From positions 372,001 through 436,000 of the forward strand of contig OZ020258.1 of the NCBI GenBank assembly GCA_963971285.1: 64,000 nt of DNA. The letters are read 5' to 3'. Under the pieces are notes generated by a model that saw only the letters and a program-made list of their open reading frames with translations, did no database searches and had not been told where the DNA came from. Positions 12,601 to 23,800 of this stretch are shown one piece after another. The stretch's first letter is position 1, and every line of letters starts with the position of its first letter. Source of the stretch: Astropecten irregularis (Eukaryota > Echinodermata > Asteroidea > Paxillosida > Astropectinidae). The position numbers were made by a program, and so were the translations under genes.

Positions 12601-15600
12601 ATGACTCTGCTTACCGCAGAATCTGCGCTTATGATCCTCTTTCTATGCTTACAGGGTTAGCATACAATTTCTACGCTCGCTAAGCAAGCAAGAAATACTT
12701 AATATGCAAATTAGGCTTGCCCTTCACCAACGTGGATGAGCACTGTATACTCGGTGCTTGTTGAGTGCACATAGAAAAATCATGCGCTGGCTTGCTAGCT
12801 CAGAAATAGTTAGCAACACGAACTACACTCATACACAACTAAAAACTCATGGCTAATCCATGAATGAACCCTTCCGGCCTGTCAATCAAACTGTGCGCAT
12901 TGACCAATTGGAGGACGCCTTTTAATCAGGTGACCACAAAAGCCTCGGTCAAACTCGGGTCACAGCTGTATGTAAAACACACAAGTGAGCGGGGCTTAAG
13001 AGCAAAGCCGGAACGGTCCATTGGGATTTCGTAAGCACAGAATTTCCTGTTTCTGTAAGCGCCGATTCTACTCTTACGGTAAGCAGAGCAGAGCCTGTTA
13101 TTGTGTACATAATTTGAATGCAATATCATAGTAATGTAATCCTGATAATTCCTTGCCTGTAGAATGAACGGCTCAGCCCTGGACAATGAGTTCTTTGCCA
13201 GAGCTTGCAGTAAATGGAGGGAACGTCTGTCATCAGGGGAATTCACTCCAGAATCTCAGCTCAGACTCAGACAGGAAATGGAGAAAGATAGGATCAAGCT
13301 TGATCCATGGAAGGTAACGTCTTACTTCTTGTAGTCACTGGACCTTCTGGTAGTCACTCAAACCTTCTGCTGGAAACTGCAGCAAACTTGGTTTGGAAAG
13401 AACCTCTTAAATTCATAAATAGAATCAAAACAGCAAATAACATCAAACCTTGAAAAAAAAACCTTGGTTACTGTCTATATAAGCCAAACAATTCAAGGCT
13501 AATAAAAACCATATAACTAGAAACTAGAGCACCACAAGATTGACAGGAACAAGAACGTTACTTCACATACTACGAATTATACAGATTAAAACATTTCATT
13601 ATTAAGTGCAACTTTTCTAAGAAAGTTCCTTAATGGAATTAGAATAACACAAGATTTTAAAAACAGAAGCCTATAAATGATATGTTTCATGTGCTTAGCA
13701 CAAGTGAAGAACACTAAATAAAAAGATTTGCCCAATCCATCACAGTTTAACTAATTGCATTGCAATACTTAATTGTAGTTAATTTCGTTCGGGGATTAAA
13801 CACATTTTTTGTTTTTATCAAATTTGTTTTTAGGCCAAGCACTTTGAGCCATCATGGGGCCAATCTGTGCTCGCTACTGCACCTGATATCCCAGAATCCT
13901 TTGCAAGCATGGGCGTGATACCCCCCGGGGAGAGGAAGGCTACCGGTGTGCACACGAGAAGCTCCGCCCAGAGGAAGGGCGTGGCTTTGAACTCAATCAG
14001 CACTGTGTATCGCAACACGAGATCAGCGACATCAGGGAGTCATCATCATCACTATCATAAGCTGGGGTACGACTCCTCACCTAGACACCACAGAGGTATG
14101 TCATCGAGAGAGAGCCGTCGGATGCAAAGGATGGCGGAGAAAGAACTCAGGCAACGCTCCATAGAGACTAAGAGCCTTCCCAAACCAGAAGCAACATCGT
14201 CGCAAGAGACTGACCTCAGATCGGTCATTGCGGATATCAACATGAAGCAGTCATCCAGTAGTAACCTGCCAACATCCTCTCAAGGAAATTTCTCCTGTAG
14301 TTCGCTTCTCTCCAGCATGGCAATGGAAAGCCAGAGACATCAAGCTGCTGCTAGTCTTGTATCATCATCATCATCTTCCACTGCCCCTGTCATGGCCCCT
14401 ATGATGCTGCCAAACAGTTCTGGGGAGAGGGAGGAGGTATCGCTTAAAAGACCATCTGAAGACAAAGTTGATGTGAAAGAGAAGCGCATATGCCTGGAGG
14501 AAGGTGCTGTTGTAGCGCCTGACTCTAATCAAGAATCTTCGAGGGTTTCTGTTCAGTCTTCCACATCAGTTCTAACTGCCGTTTCTTACGCCACTACTTC
14601 ACATCAACAGATCGTATCCTCAGCACCAACGCACACCCAGGACATGAAACCTAAGATCCTCACCAACAGCAAAGCACAAGTGAGTGTTACCAAACCGGGT
14701 CACCACACACGAACCCTAGCCCAGATCAAGGCACAAACACAAGCACGGGCACAAGCTCACGGGCAGACGCGCACCCTGGCGCAGATCAAAGCTCAAACGA
14801 CGGCCAAGTTACTGGCCCGATCAGCAGCTCAAGTTGAAGCACAGACCCAGGCCAAGATATCAGGTCACATTCCAACGATTCTAAACCGAGCACGTTCTCC
14901 TCAGTGGAACACATTGAAGACCGGTGTTCCAGTGGCCTCAATGTCTTCCACTCCTTCCACTAGTAGCTCTAATCAGCCATCAACCAACCAGACACCAAGC
15001 AGGAACCACATAGTGACAGGATCCAGCCAACAGGTTGTTCAGACCATCCAACCTTTCTTTATCAAGACACAACCTGGTAGTGGTGTCAGCGTAGTGTACG
15101 TGACACAACCCAACGTAGTCACCCTCATGCCTGCATCAGCCGCTGCCATCCAGCAGATGAACAGCAAAAGCCCCGGACTAGCTAAAGAGGTAGCGGTAGC
15201 AACCACGACCTCATCGAGTCACAAGGTGGTAGTGGAAGCAGTACCGCAGATGACGACTTCTGTCTTACCAGTGTCAAACCCAACAAGTGTTCTACCACAG
15301 AGACCCAACTCAATCAAAACTCTGTTGAAATTACAGAATGCCTCTAATAAAACTCAGAACAACGGTGCCGCACAGCCAGTAGATGAAACTAACAAGAGCT
15401 CCTCGGTCCTTCCTAATGGCACAAGTCCAGAGACTCTCAAAACAGGTGACCCTACCAAGGCTGAGAACAAACCCAAGGCTCAACTGACTGAAGTCTTGAG
15501 TTCTGGAGTCGTCGTCATCAAATCTCAAGAGTCGTCCAAACTCACCACCTCATCCCAGGAGCTGATGACATCTCAGATCTCTGCAACCCAAGGAGTAGCC

Positions 15601-15861
15601 CCGGATTCCATCAAATTTGTGACAAACAATAAAATGCCGGTCCAAGTGGACCCGTTCTCTTGTAAACCAACACCCGGTATCGTTCTACAACACGTGGACG
15701 TGGCAGCCAATGGTAGGGAGAGTGCGGATAGTCTAGCTGGTTCACCTGGGAAGTGTTCATGTCGTCTAGGTGCGATGGTCATCTGTAAAGGATGTGGAGC
15801 TTTCTGTCATGATGACTGCATTAGTGCCACAAGTCTATGCTTGGCTTGTATTGTCAGGTAA
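3650..15861 (+). CDS. ASXL: ASXL (Additional sex combs-like) Polycomb protein
   Basis: Coding exons are 3650-3706, 4538-4620, 6849-6957, 7824-7965, 8536-8865, 9217-9677, 10231-10258, 11235-11323, 11968-12077, 13163-13313 and 13834-15861. All phases match and they give 1195 residues plus TAA. Residues 1-83 match the ASXL start and HARE-HTH DNA-binding domain ([32 protein letters not shown]). Residues about 195-215 hold the basic ASXL motif ([13 protein letters not shown]). Residues about 417-530 are the DEUBAD, with [14 protein letters not shown] and the key NEFF of ALDNEFF. Residues 1161-1195 are the terminal PHD finger (C-x-C, C-x2-C, H-x2-C, C-x2-C), ending at R as in family members. In known ASXL proteins the DEUBAD binds and activates BAP1, which removes ubiquitin from H2A; the PHD is a chromatin module. 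The middle is Ser/Thr/Gln-rich with short His runs. The protein is shorter than human ASXL1 (about 1540 aa). UTRs are not defined. Confidence 0.96.
4731..5271. mobile_element. TIR element interrupted by a TTAA MITE
   Basis: The outer ends are inverted repeats (gaatggacccttccggctt and the reverse complement of aaggctggaacggtccattc). The body from 4731 to 4880 matches 12863-12999 closely. The element is split at TTAA by the MITE at 4877-5247. It lies in ASXL intron 2. Confidence 0.75.
4877..5247. mobile_element. TTAA-flanked MITE, family R1
   Basis: TTAA lies at both ends with inverted termini (AGGTARTATCATACTTTGG / reverse complement). The inner palindromic TTTAAAAGATCAAAA motif is shared with the copies at 18033, 33232, 41819, 46490 and 50415. 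About 371 bp, no coding capacity. Confidence 0.85.
6121..6487. mobile_element. tRNA-containing element with 44-bp direct terminal repeats and 14-bp target duplication
   Basis: 6121-6164 and 6444-6487 are identical 44-mers (aaaataactcagtcagtttc...cacgaatata). The element is flanked by the exact duplication agtaagaacaactt at 6107-6120 and 6488-6501. Inside are about 180 bp of unknown sequence, a tRNA-like block (6342-6413) and a tail 'tttttctttgttcacc'. Related pieces occur at 22570-22760, 25893-25970 and 56325-56400. It sits within ASXL intron 2, apparently inside a larger inverted-repeat element spanning about 6012-6822. Confidence 0.8.
6342..6413 (+). repeat. tRNA-like block of a SINE-type element
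   Basis: A near-complete cloverleaf can be drawn: acceptor GGCTGGA pairs with TCCAGTC (one G-T), box A is TGGCTCAGTTGG and box B is GGTTCGAATCC. The anticodon loop is poor (position 33 is not T), and the block is part of a repeated element. I call it a tRNA-derived repeat, not a tRNA gene. Confidence 0.8.
6516..6697. mobile_element. Tc1/mariner-like MITE, family R2
   Basis: The ends read CAGTGGAATGCCGCTATAAT and its inverted partner ...ATAGTGGTGATCCACTG. The interior is rich in 'actataacgaac'. Other copies are at 9942-10118, 15894-16239 and 63330-63494. There is no ORF. Confidence 0.8.
6988..7158. mobile_element. Small element with imperfect terminal inverted repeats
   Basis: The left end ggctgtgttcgagcgagcta and the right end (reverse complement ggttgcgtttgagcggttac) pair imperfectly. 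It starts about 30 bp after the ASXL exon 3 donor. Confidence 0.55.
7160..7486. mobile_element. MITE with AGGCCTA + poly(A) inverted ends, family R3
   Basis: The inverted ends are aggcctaaaaaaaaaaattg plus ttgtgttgccct, about 35 bp. Repeated 'cgaccgacc' lies just inside both ends. A longer relative (about 630 bp) is at 10353-10985. It is in ASXL intron 3. Confidence 0.8.
8041..9062. repeat. Two inverted dispersed repeats flanking ASXL exon 5
   Basis: 8041-8170 and 8943-9062 are related to each other in opposite orientation: both contain 'gtgtgctc(a/t)gttcgtcc' or its complement, and a 'ggtttgcggtaacaccatg' end. The second shares the long 'gttccgaacagtgtgct' core with 58838-58992. Coding exon 5 (8536-8865) lies between them. 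Confidence 0.6.
9942..10118. mobile_element. Tc1/mariner-like MITE, family R2
   Basis: It starts CAGTGGAACGTCACTTTAGA and ends ATAGCGGCATTCCACTG, followed by TA. It has the same inner 'gttatagtg' motifs as the 6516 copy and lies in ASXL intron 6. Confidence 0.8.
10353..10985. mobile_element. Longer R3 element with poly(A/T) inverted ends
   Basis: The ends are aaggccaaaaaaaaaaaatt / ttttttttttggcct plus 'gtttgtttgccct' inverted. 'cgaccgaccg' lies inside both ends. The 560-bp middle is A-rich with no sensible coding sequence. It begins about 95 bp after the 28-nt ASXL exon 7. Confidence 0.75.
11060..11160. repeat. Foldback element, GATCCTGCTAG family (R8)
   Basis: The arm 'ttaggagggtccgatgtttt' pairs with 'caccaggccctcctaactca'; the centre is 'caggatctttctcaaagtg' plus its inverse. 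Another full copy is at 46063-46160, with partial copies near 1905, 21405, 38395 and 53948. Confidence 0.8.
11368..11580. mobile_element. MITE with GGGCCAATTTCATAGAGCTG ends, family R5
   Basis: The left end gggccaatttcatagagctg is inverted at the right as cagctctatgaaatagaccc. Further copies are at about 21945-22178, 31950-32190, 37045-37295 and 49785-50057. No ORF. Confidence 0.75.
12863..13022. mobile_element. Uninterrupted copy of the TIR element at 4731 (empty TTAA site)
   Basis: It matches 4731-4880 followed directly by 5248-5271, with a single TTAA at 12996-12999 where the other copy carries the R1 MITE. It lies in ASXL intron 9. Confidence 0.75.
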
Positions 15862-15893
15862 TACTCAGTCTTGACCAAATCAAATATTATATA

Positions 15894-16239
15894 CAGTGGA
15901 ATGCCACTATAATGAACACCGCTATACCAAACATTTGGCTATACCGAACATTATTCTTGGCTCCCAGTTTTTGTGTACAATAGAGGTTATTCACCGACGT
16001 CATTAAATCACGTGATTGGCCGTCAAGCTTTTCTGTGTTGTCCATGGTTACCCGTAGGACACTGTACGCTGTGTGTGCACTGAAGCGTATTGTTTTGCGT
16101 GTGCAATCATTGTGCTTGACGGCCAATGACGTCACATGAATAACCTCTACCCAATATGTTTTTTTAAATCACTATAACGAACAATCAGTATAACGGACAA
16201 TGTGTATCCCGCCATGTTCATTATAGCGGCGTTCCACTG
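15894..16239. mobile_element. R2 MITE with a foldback element nested inside
   Basis: The outer ends CAGTGGAATGCCACTATAAT and GCGGCGTTCCACTG are flanked by TA on both sides. A second palindromic element at 15982-16148 splits it. The insertion starts 33 bp after the ASXL stop codon, so it is probably transcribed in the 3' UTR. Confidence 0.8.
15982..16148. repeat. Nested foldback element
   Basis: The ends agaggttattca / tgaataacctct are inverted, as is 'ggccgtcaagc' / 'gcttgacggcc' further in. A TGACGTCA palindrome preceded by CCAA is in the right arm, with a near match (CGACGTCA) in the left. Confidence 0.8.
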
Positions 16240-18032
16240 TACATAGAACAAATTCAGTAGAATTCTAACTGTGTGAACACAGAGAGTCAGCTCTCCGCAA
16301 ACAAGCAAGGACTTCTGGAATCCCAAATGTCGGTTTCTTGTGATTGTCTGGTGCCTGCTTGGAACATGGACTAGTTATAACAAATGGTAGCTCGGTTAGG
16401 GCGACAGTTCCAAGTATAGACTTGTGCACAAAAATAGACCCTTCTTTTTTTCTCTTGTTAGGAAACCCAGCTGAACCAAACTTTATAGACGTTTAAAACT
16501 ATGAGGAAAAAACACACATTTTCGAATCTTTCGAGTTTCAGAGAAAAAATATTAGGGCAACAATTATAAGCAGGATTTAAGCAGAAATAAGACAGTTGTG
16601 TGTCGCCCTAATATGGTCAGTCACCATGACAGAGCTTTTTTTTTCGTAAAAAGTGTTGCCCTAATGTGGAATACAGTAATTTAACTGGACTTATACTGAG
16701 CTAATGATAAGGAGAGTTGACTCATAATACTTATTACTTTAACAGCTGTGGAGGAAACCAAACATACAAACAGCTTAGGACCTAGCCATATCCTGCTCAT
16801 TGGATAAGCAGGAATAAGATTTATTTCCTTAGAATTACCGTAATCAAATTTACAAAATATTTGTTTTCCTTTTAATTTAAAATTGAAATTCAAAGTTTTT
16901 TTTGTGATATTTTAATTTATTTTGAATCGTGACAAATATGGATACCATTGAGTTTGTTACACCAAAACAGGTGTTTTCAAAGAGAGCTGAAATTACATGC
17001 TCAGTAAACATGTACATCATGTGTATAGGATAAATGCTTTGTGTTCATAGTACATACCGGGGTACTGGTTTATGGGGGCAGGGGTCCATTTCACTAAACT
17101 CATCGTAACTTACTATCAATCGTAGGACTTATGATGCATTGCAGCCCTACATAGTCGTAGGGTACATGGGTTATCCTTTGTAACTCGTGTTACATATTTA
17201 TTAGGTAAACATGAGAATGACATAATGTACCAATGGGCTATATCAGAAGAAGAGGAATTCCACATACAATAAAATGGGTGTACAAATCAGGGCACTTATT
17301 GTTTCTATGGGTTTAATACTGTACCAGGTCGGCCAGTAATATGTCATTGTGATGCTGCCATTTGGTTATAATTTACTACGACTCCAAAATAAGATTGCTT
17401 TAACTTAACATTATGAAATGGAGACAAATCTTTCAGTCTGATTTGAAGAACTGATTGATATAAACCTATGACATGAACAGGTGCATTTACTTAAATACCC
17501 ACACCTGTCCAAAACACCTGTCCGTTACACCTGTACAATTAATGAAGATCTTGTGGTGTACTTATGACAATCTAGCACAGGAGATGCATGTTATAATTAT
17601 GCTACTGCTGTAGTACAGGGACCATTTATATGATGAAGTATACAATCATCCATGTGCATGTAAGCTGAGTTATGGAGTTACTTTTGATTTGCTGTGATAA
17701 CAAAAAGGAAAATGAAGCCGTGAAGTTGTTGGTTTGTTGTGATGTGGAAAGAGTTTATTTTCAAACGTCATCATGCTAGTTGCATTGTTGCTGCATCTCA
17801 TTCATGGCTTTGTTATGAATTATGATTGGAGATTTTGATTATGCCTATACACTGTGGATCACAGCTGGTACACCTGCCTGTCCAGTTCCTACTGTATAAG
17901 AGATCATTTAGGTTATTTCAGTTTGAGGAAGTGGTTTATTTCAGTTTGAGGAAGTGGTTTATCCAAACTTTCTTTGTAGTGCTCAACTGGTTTGATGTTG
18001 GGCAGTTACCATGATTTTAGTCACCATGAGCT

Positions 18033-18396
18033 TTAAAGGTAGTATCATACTTTGGTTTTTGTCAAAGAAGTACAGATTCATGGGCAAAAATGTCAAGGAC
18101 GATACAGTCACAGTCATCTGTGAAAATTTCAGTCCCATGCGGTGCCCACTTTTTGAGAAAATCGTGAAAAACGGCCATAGTATTTCTTAGTCTTTTCTCT
18201 TTTATTTTTGATCTTTTAAAAGATCAAAAAGATTTTCGGTCATTGTTTCACTAATTTCTGGATAAATACACCATTTCAGGCGGAACAATTTTAACAGTAG
18301 GTTTCTACCAGCATCATCTTCATATCCTGAAAGTTATACGTAAATCTGTGAACATTTCTGTTTTGGTCTCTTACCAAAGTATGATACTACCTTTAA
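18033..18396. mobile_element. TTAA-flanked MITE, family R1
   Basis: This is the best-preserved copy: TTAA, then AGGTAGTATCATACTTTGG, then the exact inverted end, then TTAA. 364 bp. Confidence 0.88.
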
Positions 18397-18628
18397 ACTT
18401 TGTACCAATAACCTAGGAAAAAGTAAACTGAAAGGATAATTACTTCCGTTCTTTAGAGAAAACAACATTTGGAAATTGGAATAATATAATGCACGCATAC
18501 TCATTCAGAAACAAATGATACCAAAAGAACATAAGAAGAAAAAGGAAAAAGAAATAACGCATATATAAGGAAATGCGTAATATTGTATTTCCGCAGCAAA
18601 AGACAAGACATAAAGCAAGGTGAAAGGT

Positions 18629-19004
18629 AACAATAGGCTTAATTGTTCTAAAATAAAAGAACAATAGGCTTAATGGATCTAAAATGAAAGAACAATAGGC
18701 TTAATTGTTCTAAAATAAAAGAACAATAGGCTTAATGGATCTAAAATAAAAGAACAATAGGCTTAATTGTTCTAAAATAAAAGAACAATAGGCTTAATGG
18801 ATCTAAAATGAAAGAACAATAGGCTTAATTGTTCTAAAATAAAAGAACAATAGGCTTAATGGATCTAAAATAAAAGAACAATAGGCTTAATTGTTCTAAA
18901 ATAAAAGAACAATAGGCTTAATGGATCTAAAATGAAAGAACAATAGGCTTAATTGTTCTAAAATAAAAGAACAATAGGCTTAATGGATCTAAAATGAAAG
19001 AAGA
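18629..19004. repeat. 31-bp satellite with 62-bp higher-order unit
   Basis: There are about 12 units of 31 bp beginning aacaataggcttaat. Units alternate strictly between an 'attgttctaaaataaaag' type and an 'atggatctaaaatRaaag' type, so the true repeat is 62 bp. The second type itself varies at one base (g, a, g, a, g, g). Confidence 0.92.
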
Positions 19005-19579
19005 AGAAAATAATGAGTTGAAATTGAAAGTCTTAGTACTATATATTGCTTTTCTTTGTTTAACTTTGTTAATCTTTAAGTTTTGCATATTTAAAAGTTA
19101 TTTAAATTGTTGAGATTTCTTTTGTTTGTTTGTATAATTCTTATTTATGATAATTTTTTTAGCATGCCTCAGTCATCGTGGTACCCATTCTGTACGGCCA
19201 GTTATCCAAGAAGTCGAAACATTTTGGTGAATTTTGTTCTGGATCGGATTGGCAGTGTTGCAAAAGTGCTGTGAAAATGAACTTGTACCCATAACATGCT
19301 TTTATTTTGAGTATTTTAAATTCAATACGTCTCTGAAGTGAGAAAACTTGACAACTTGCTACTTAAATGTACGAGCAGAGTTTGTCCTAGTGAAAAACTG
19401 TAACTGTAGCATCTAATGCAACAGATCAAATACTTCAGGAAAAATCCCAATGCATAGTCCGTAAACATCACTAAACACTAAAACAGCAGTTTAAACGCTT
19501 TCTGCAGAATGATCTTTGTGTTCAAACTACCTGACTAGCAACATGTGTAGCAGATGATGGAATCTTAGGAGGTTTATGA

Positions 19580-19805
19580 AAGGAACTCAGGCTCAGGCTC
19601 CAGCTCTGACACCCATATGCTGAAAATATAGGTTGTGGATTTTCATTGAAGCTGAAGCTCTTTTTCTTTTTCAAACCAGAGAATCTACTTCTGAACCGCA
19701 GCCAAAAGCCTGTATTTTGATATCCATTGGATTCACAAAATGGAGCCGGAGCCTAAGTAGAGTCTGAGCCTGAGCCTGATCCTGAGCCTGAACCTGAGCC
19801 TCTGT
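19580..19805. repeat. Dispersed repeat with GGAGCCTGAGCC-rich ends, family R7
   Basis: The core 'aggttgtggattttcattga' and 'gagaatctacttctgaaccg' recurs at about 765-925, 34890-35105, 52565-52808 and 53262-53475. The ends are made of alternating cagg/gagcctga words in inverse orientation. Confidence 0.75.
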
Positions 19806-20621
19806 TTTGTAGACCTTATTATGTAGGCTGTGTTTGAATTCATTGGTTATAGCCAAAATTAACACAAAAAATCATGTTCTTAATACAAACGCCTGGAGCC
19901 TGCAACTACAGCATCTTCCCCATATACAATTAATAGACAATAAATACTGCCAGATTGTTCAGATAAATACAGGTTTTCATGATGTGTACCGCATAAGCCC
20001 AACCCTTTGCAATTTAGTGTAGATTACCTAAGTCCATTTATCGTACTGAAGTCAACTCTTCTTGTAACATAACAGAACACTTTTCTCTGAGGCATGTTTA
20101 TATACCGGTACACCAAATTTGTCCTCAAGACCAATTTCTGGGTATTCATTGTATAGAAAATGCAGAAAACAATAACATGTACAGATAAGGTTTTTTTTTT
20201 GCATTCTAAAAAAAGAAAAAGAAAAAAAAAAACATTAATCTAGAATTTGGCTAATTTGTACATAATTCCTTCGGCTACGTTACGTATGTGAAGAATTTAA
20301 CGGTTGAATCATTAATAAAGATCATAAACAGAAATCAATACATGTACATGCAATTTGTGATAAATAAAACCAAGTAATAACTTCAAAACTTATAATCTGA
20401 TATTGATCCTTATTGATTGTTCTTATTATTTGCCGCTAATTAATGGAACTTTTAAAAGGAAGTTGGTGTGAAATTTTTAGAACATGAGAAACAATATAGA
20501 TTTATTCATAATTTGGCAAGTCTTTTTATTTGGTTATGTTTATTTCAGACCATTTTTTGTAATAAGCAGAATTATAAGTTCCTTTTCCGAAACACGCCAA
20601 GAACAAAATAAAAAAAAAAAC

Positions 20622-20776
20622 AGAGGTCGATTTCACCAAACTCATCTTAACTTACTGTCAATTGTAAGCCCGGACTTACGATGCATTGCAGCCCTACGTA
20701 GGATACGATGGATTACCGTCATCCTTCGTCACTCAAGTTACGATCGATCGTAGGGCTTCGTGAAATCGACCCCATG
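20622..20776. mobile_element. MITE with GTCGATTTCACCAAACTCATC ends, family R6
   Basis: The inverted ends are ggtcgatttcac / gtgaaatcgacc, with 'gatcgatcgtagggcttc' inside one end. A second copy is at 39226-39363 in opposite orientation, and a partial one at 17085-17185. Confidence 0.75.
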
Positions 20777-20857
20777 TCAAATTGAAAAAGAAAGAAATGA
20801 TGCAGCATGGTTTGAAGACACCTAAGATCCAGCATCTTACCAGTTTGTCCACGTACC

Positions 20858-23800
20858 TCAGATCCTATCCCAGTACTTGAAGAAATGCTCCCTCTCTACG
20901 TTATAAATCCTAAGGCGAATGTCCCTGTAGCGATCTAGATCGGTGTAGAATCGTAAACCAGTCAGTAACTCGACATCTTTCACACGGGCGATGTTTGTCT
21001 CCATGTAGTCGCTTATGCTCTAAGGAGATCATAAAATAAAGTACCAAGCAGTAAGCAGTTTGTATTTTGTTTGATAGGATGCGCGACTTGCTCCTTTCAG
21101 CCAATGACTTTCATTATCAAATTTACAAGATGATTTCTGTCAATCCATTAACATCAACTGACATTTGATATGTTGTATTCAACACATAAATTTGTGACAC
21201 TTGGAAATTTGCTCTAATTAAACCACAAAGGAACAAAACAAAAACAAGAAAAGAACAACTTAAACCAAGAAAAAACAACAATGCAAATGTAACATGCTTT
21301 CCCTAGTCACTCTGCATCTGCCCCTCTTTGTTCTGATCCTCTCCTCTAATCCATTTATGTAAATTATGTGTATCTTCACTTGCATGTTCTTGTCCTCTTG
21401 TTATTTAGCCTTTGAGAAAGATCCTGCTAGGATAGAAACAGGCCCTCGTAATTCCAAGCAAACAAATAAACACACATTTTGGCCACTGGCTCAATTTATT
21501 TTTATGTTTGTGTGTTTTTGTTTTTTTAACGAATTTCTAACCAATAGGCAATATGCTTCTTACCTGGCACGTTTGTATGCCATTTTTGTTATGTAATATA
21601 AATGCCAGCGGGGTCAAAGTGCACTCTTTGCTGATTGGTTGATTTGAATCTTCAATGGAACATCTTGTGACGATGACAAAATAGTGAGTTGGAATGAAGG
21701 TCTCATTAATCTTCCTCCTGATGACCAAAAAAAAAATAATAATCAGAAATTTCTTCATTAAACGCATTTAATGTAAGAATTCAGTTTAAGGAAAAAAATA
21801 CTTATTATTCAAAAAAATCAAGTTCTGGCTATTAAGGTGGGATTCGAGCCCAGAACCTCCTTCTAAACGAACCTTATGCACGCATTGTGTTCATATTTCC
21901 ATTCATCATAGTAAAGGGTTATGGGTAGTTTAGTTCTTGTGACAGGGGCCAATTTCACGGTTCTGCTTAGAACAAAAAATTACCATGAAATGGTCTTAAT
22001 AACAACAGGATTAACAACCAATTTTCCATGTGTTGTGTATCACTTGTGATTGTTTTTTGACTGTTGTTCACTGACCATGAATATCAAATGGAATGTTTAA
22101 TGGTGGTTTGTTTTATTGAGCGAGACATTCTGTGCTAAGCAATTGTTTGTGCTTAGCAGCTCCATGAAATTGGCCCCTGATCTTAACTCACCCTCTCTCT
22201 TCTAAGACTTGTATGGAATCTCGTAGTCCATCCATATCATAATCAAAGATTGGACCAGTTATGACATTAATACCATTGTACTTATCGGCCCATTTAGGCA
22301 GGTAGAAATCCAAGTACTGCTTCTCAATTTCTGTCAAAAGGAGAAACATTATCAAAGATTACCAAGACAACAACATATTCTTTCACTGAGAAAAAAACGT
22401 CTAATAACATCAGAGCTTCAATGTTCTTTTTTCTGAAAATACAATTTTGTAGAGGAAGTACAATTTTAATATGCATACAATACGATCCCTATAATACTAG
22501 TTAAATATCTAATATTAGTAATTATCAGATTGCACACAAACGATTTTAAGGGCAGTGTGATATAACTTGTTCAAAGTTCATCAAATAACCACGAGGGAAA
22601 CTGAATGATTTTTTTTAGTTGAACAAAGAAAAACGAACTAAGATAATTGACTATTGGGGTCACCACCAACGTAGGGCTGGATGGCTCAGTTGGTACAGCG
22701 CCTGTACGGTATTCAGGAGGTCGGTGGTTCGAATCCCGCTCCAGTAAATTTTTCCTGTTCAAAGGTCAACATATAAATCATGATTAGTGATTAGTGATGT
22801 TTACCTGATATAAAACCTTGATATTGTGGAAGCATGTTGGAGGTAAGAAGTGCATCCATCTTGGCGTCAAGTGTTTCTGATAATCCTGAAAGAAAACAAA
22901 ATTGACATTAAACTTTGACGAACAGGTGTACTGAGAGCAAGAATTGAATTAAGACGATGTATAGTTTTCACCTTTGAATCCAAAACCACAATCGGTATTT
23001 TAGATTCATTGGTAATAAAATCATTATTGTTGTTGTTTTAATTGGAGAATACAATGTTATGAATAGATCAATTTGAGGCTTTGCATGGTGACAATTGGTA
23101 TGTGGGTCGGTTTGCGTAAACACCATGTAAGAATCGTTCGTACTTTCGCACTTCTATTCCATTCGCACTTCTCATAAGGTCACAACATTTCGACTAGCCT
23201 GCTCTAGACATCATCATGAGACATCATTGTCTCCTGACGACTAGAGCAATATTACACGGTGTTTCTGCAAACCGATCCACAATGTTATAAATACTTAGGA
23301 TTCTGAAAGAAATAGGCCAATGTTGTTACACTCACCTGGTGAGTAGGAGAATCCCATAGTCATATTAGTGAGGTCAGACTCTACATTACCATGGGAGTCA
23401 GTAATATTTGCATCATAGTCAGTGCAGTCTGGGGTTATACTCGATGCTATACGTACATCAGGTCTAACACACTGGATGAATGGGGCACTATCCCTTGACT
23501 GCAAGAAAAGAAGTATATCAGTAGGCGGGGCAAATTGATATGAGGAAGGGGTGACAGGATTTATGAAGTGTATTTTCTGGGATAAAAATAAAGGAGGGAG
23601 GCTGAAGTGTTTTCAATGACTTTTGAATAATTTTGAAGGAACAAAGCAATTTTGCAAATATCAAAGACTTGTAACGACTGCGATCGATAGTGCTTCCCTT
23701 GAAATTAACAAATGTGTTTGTTTGTTTGTTTATTTGTTTGTTTTGTAGAGGATTTTTGTTGACGTTTATGTTACAAAGATTGATTTTGAAGATAATGTTC

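Larger units (their letters stand above)
15862..20857. other. Intergenic region between ASXL and ENPP-A (convergent 3' ends)
   Basis: No coding exon was recognised. ASXL 3' UTR must lie here; AATAAA at 17268-17273 is one possible poly(A) signal. The ENPP-A 3' UTR comes from the other side, with TTTATT (AATAAA on minus) near 20501 as a candidate. Repeats are listed separately. 16440-16680 has several 'gttgccctaat' words in both orientations, possibly another decayed element; 17085-17185 is a partial R6 copy. Confidence 0.5.
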
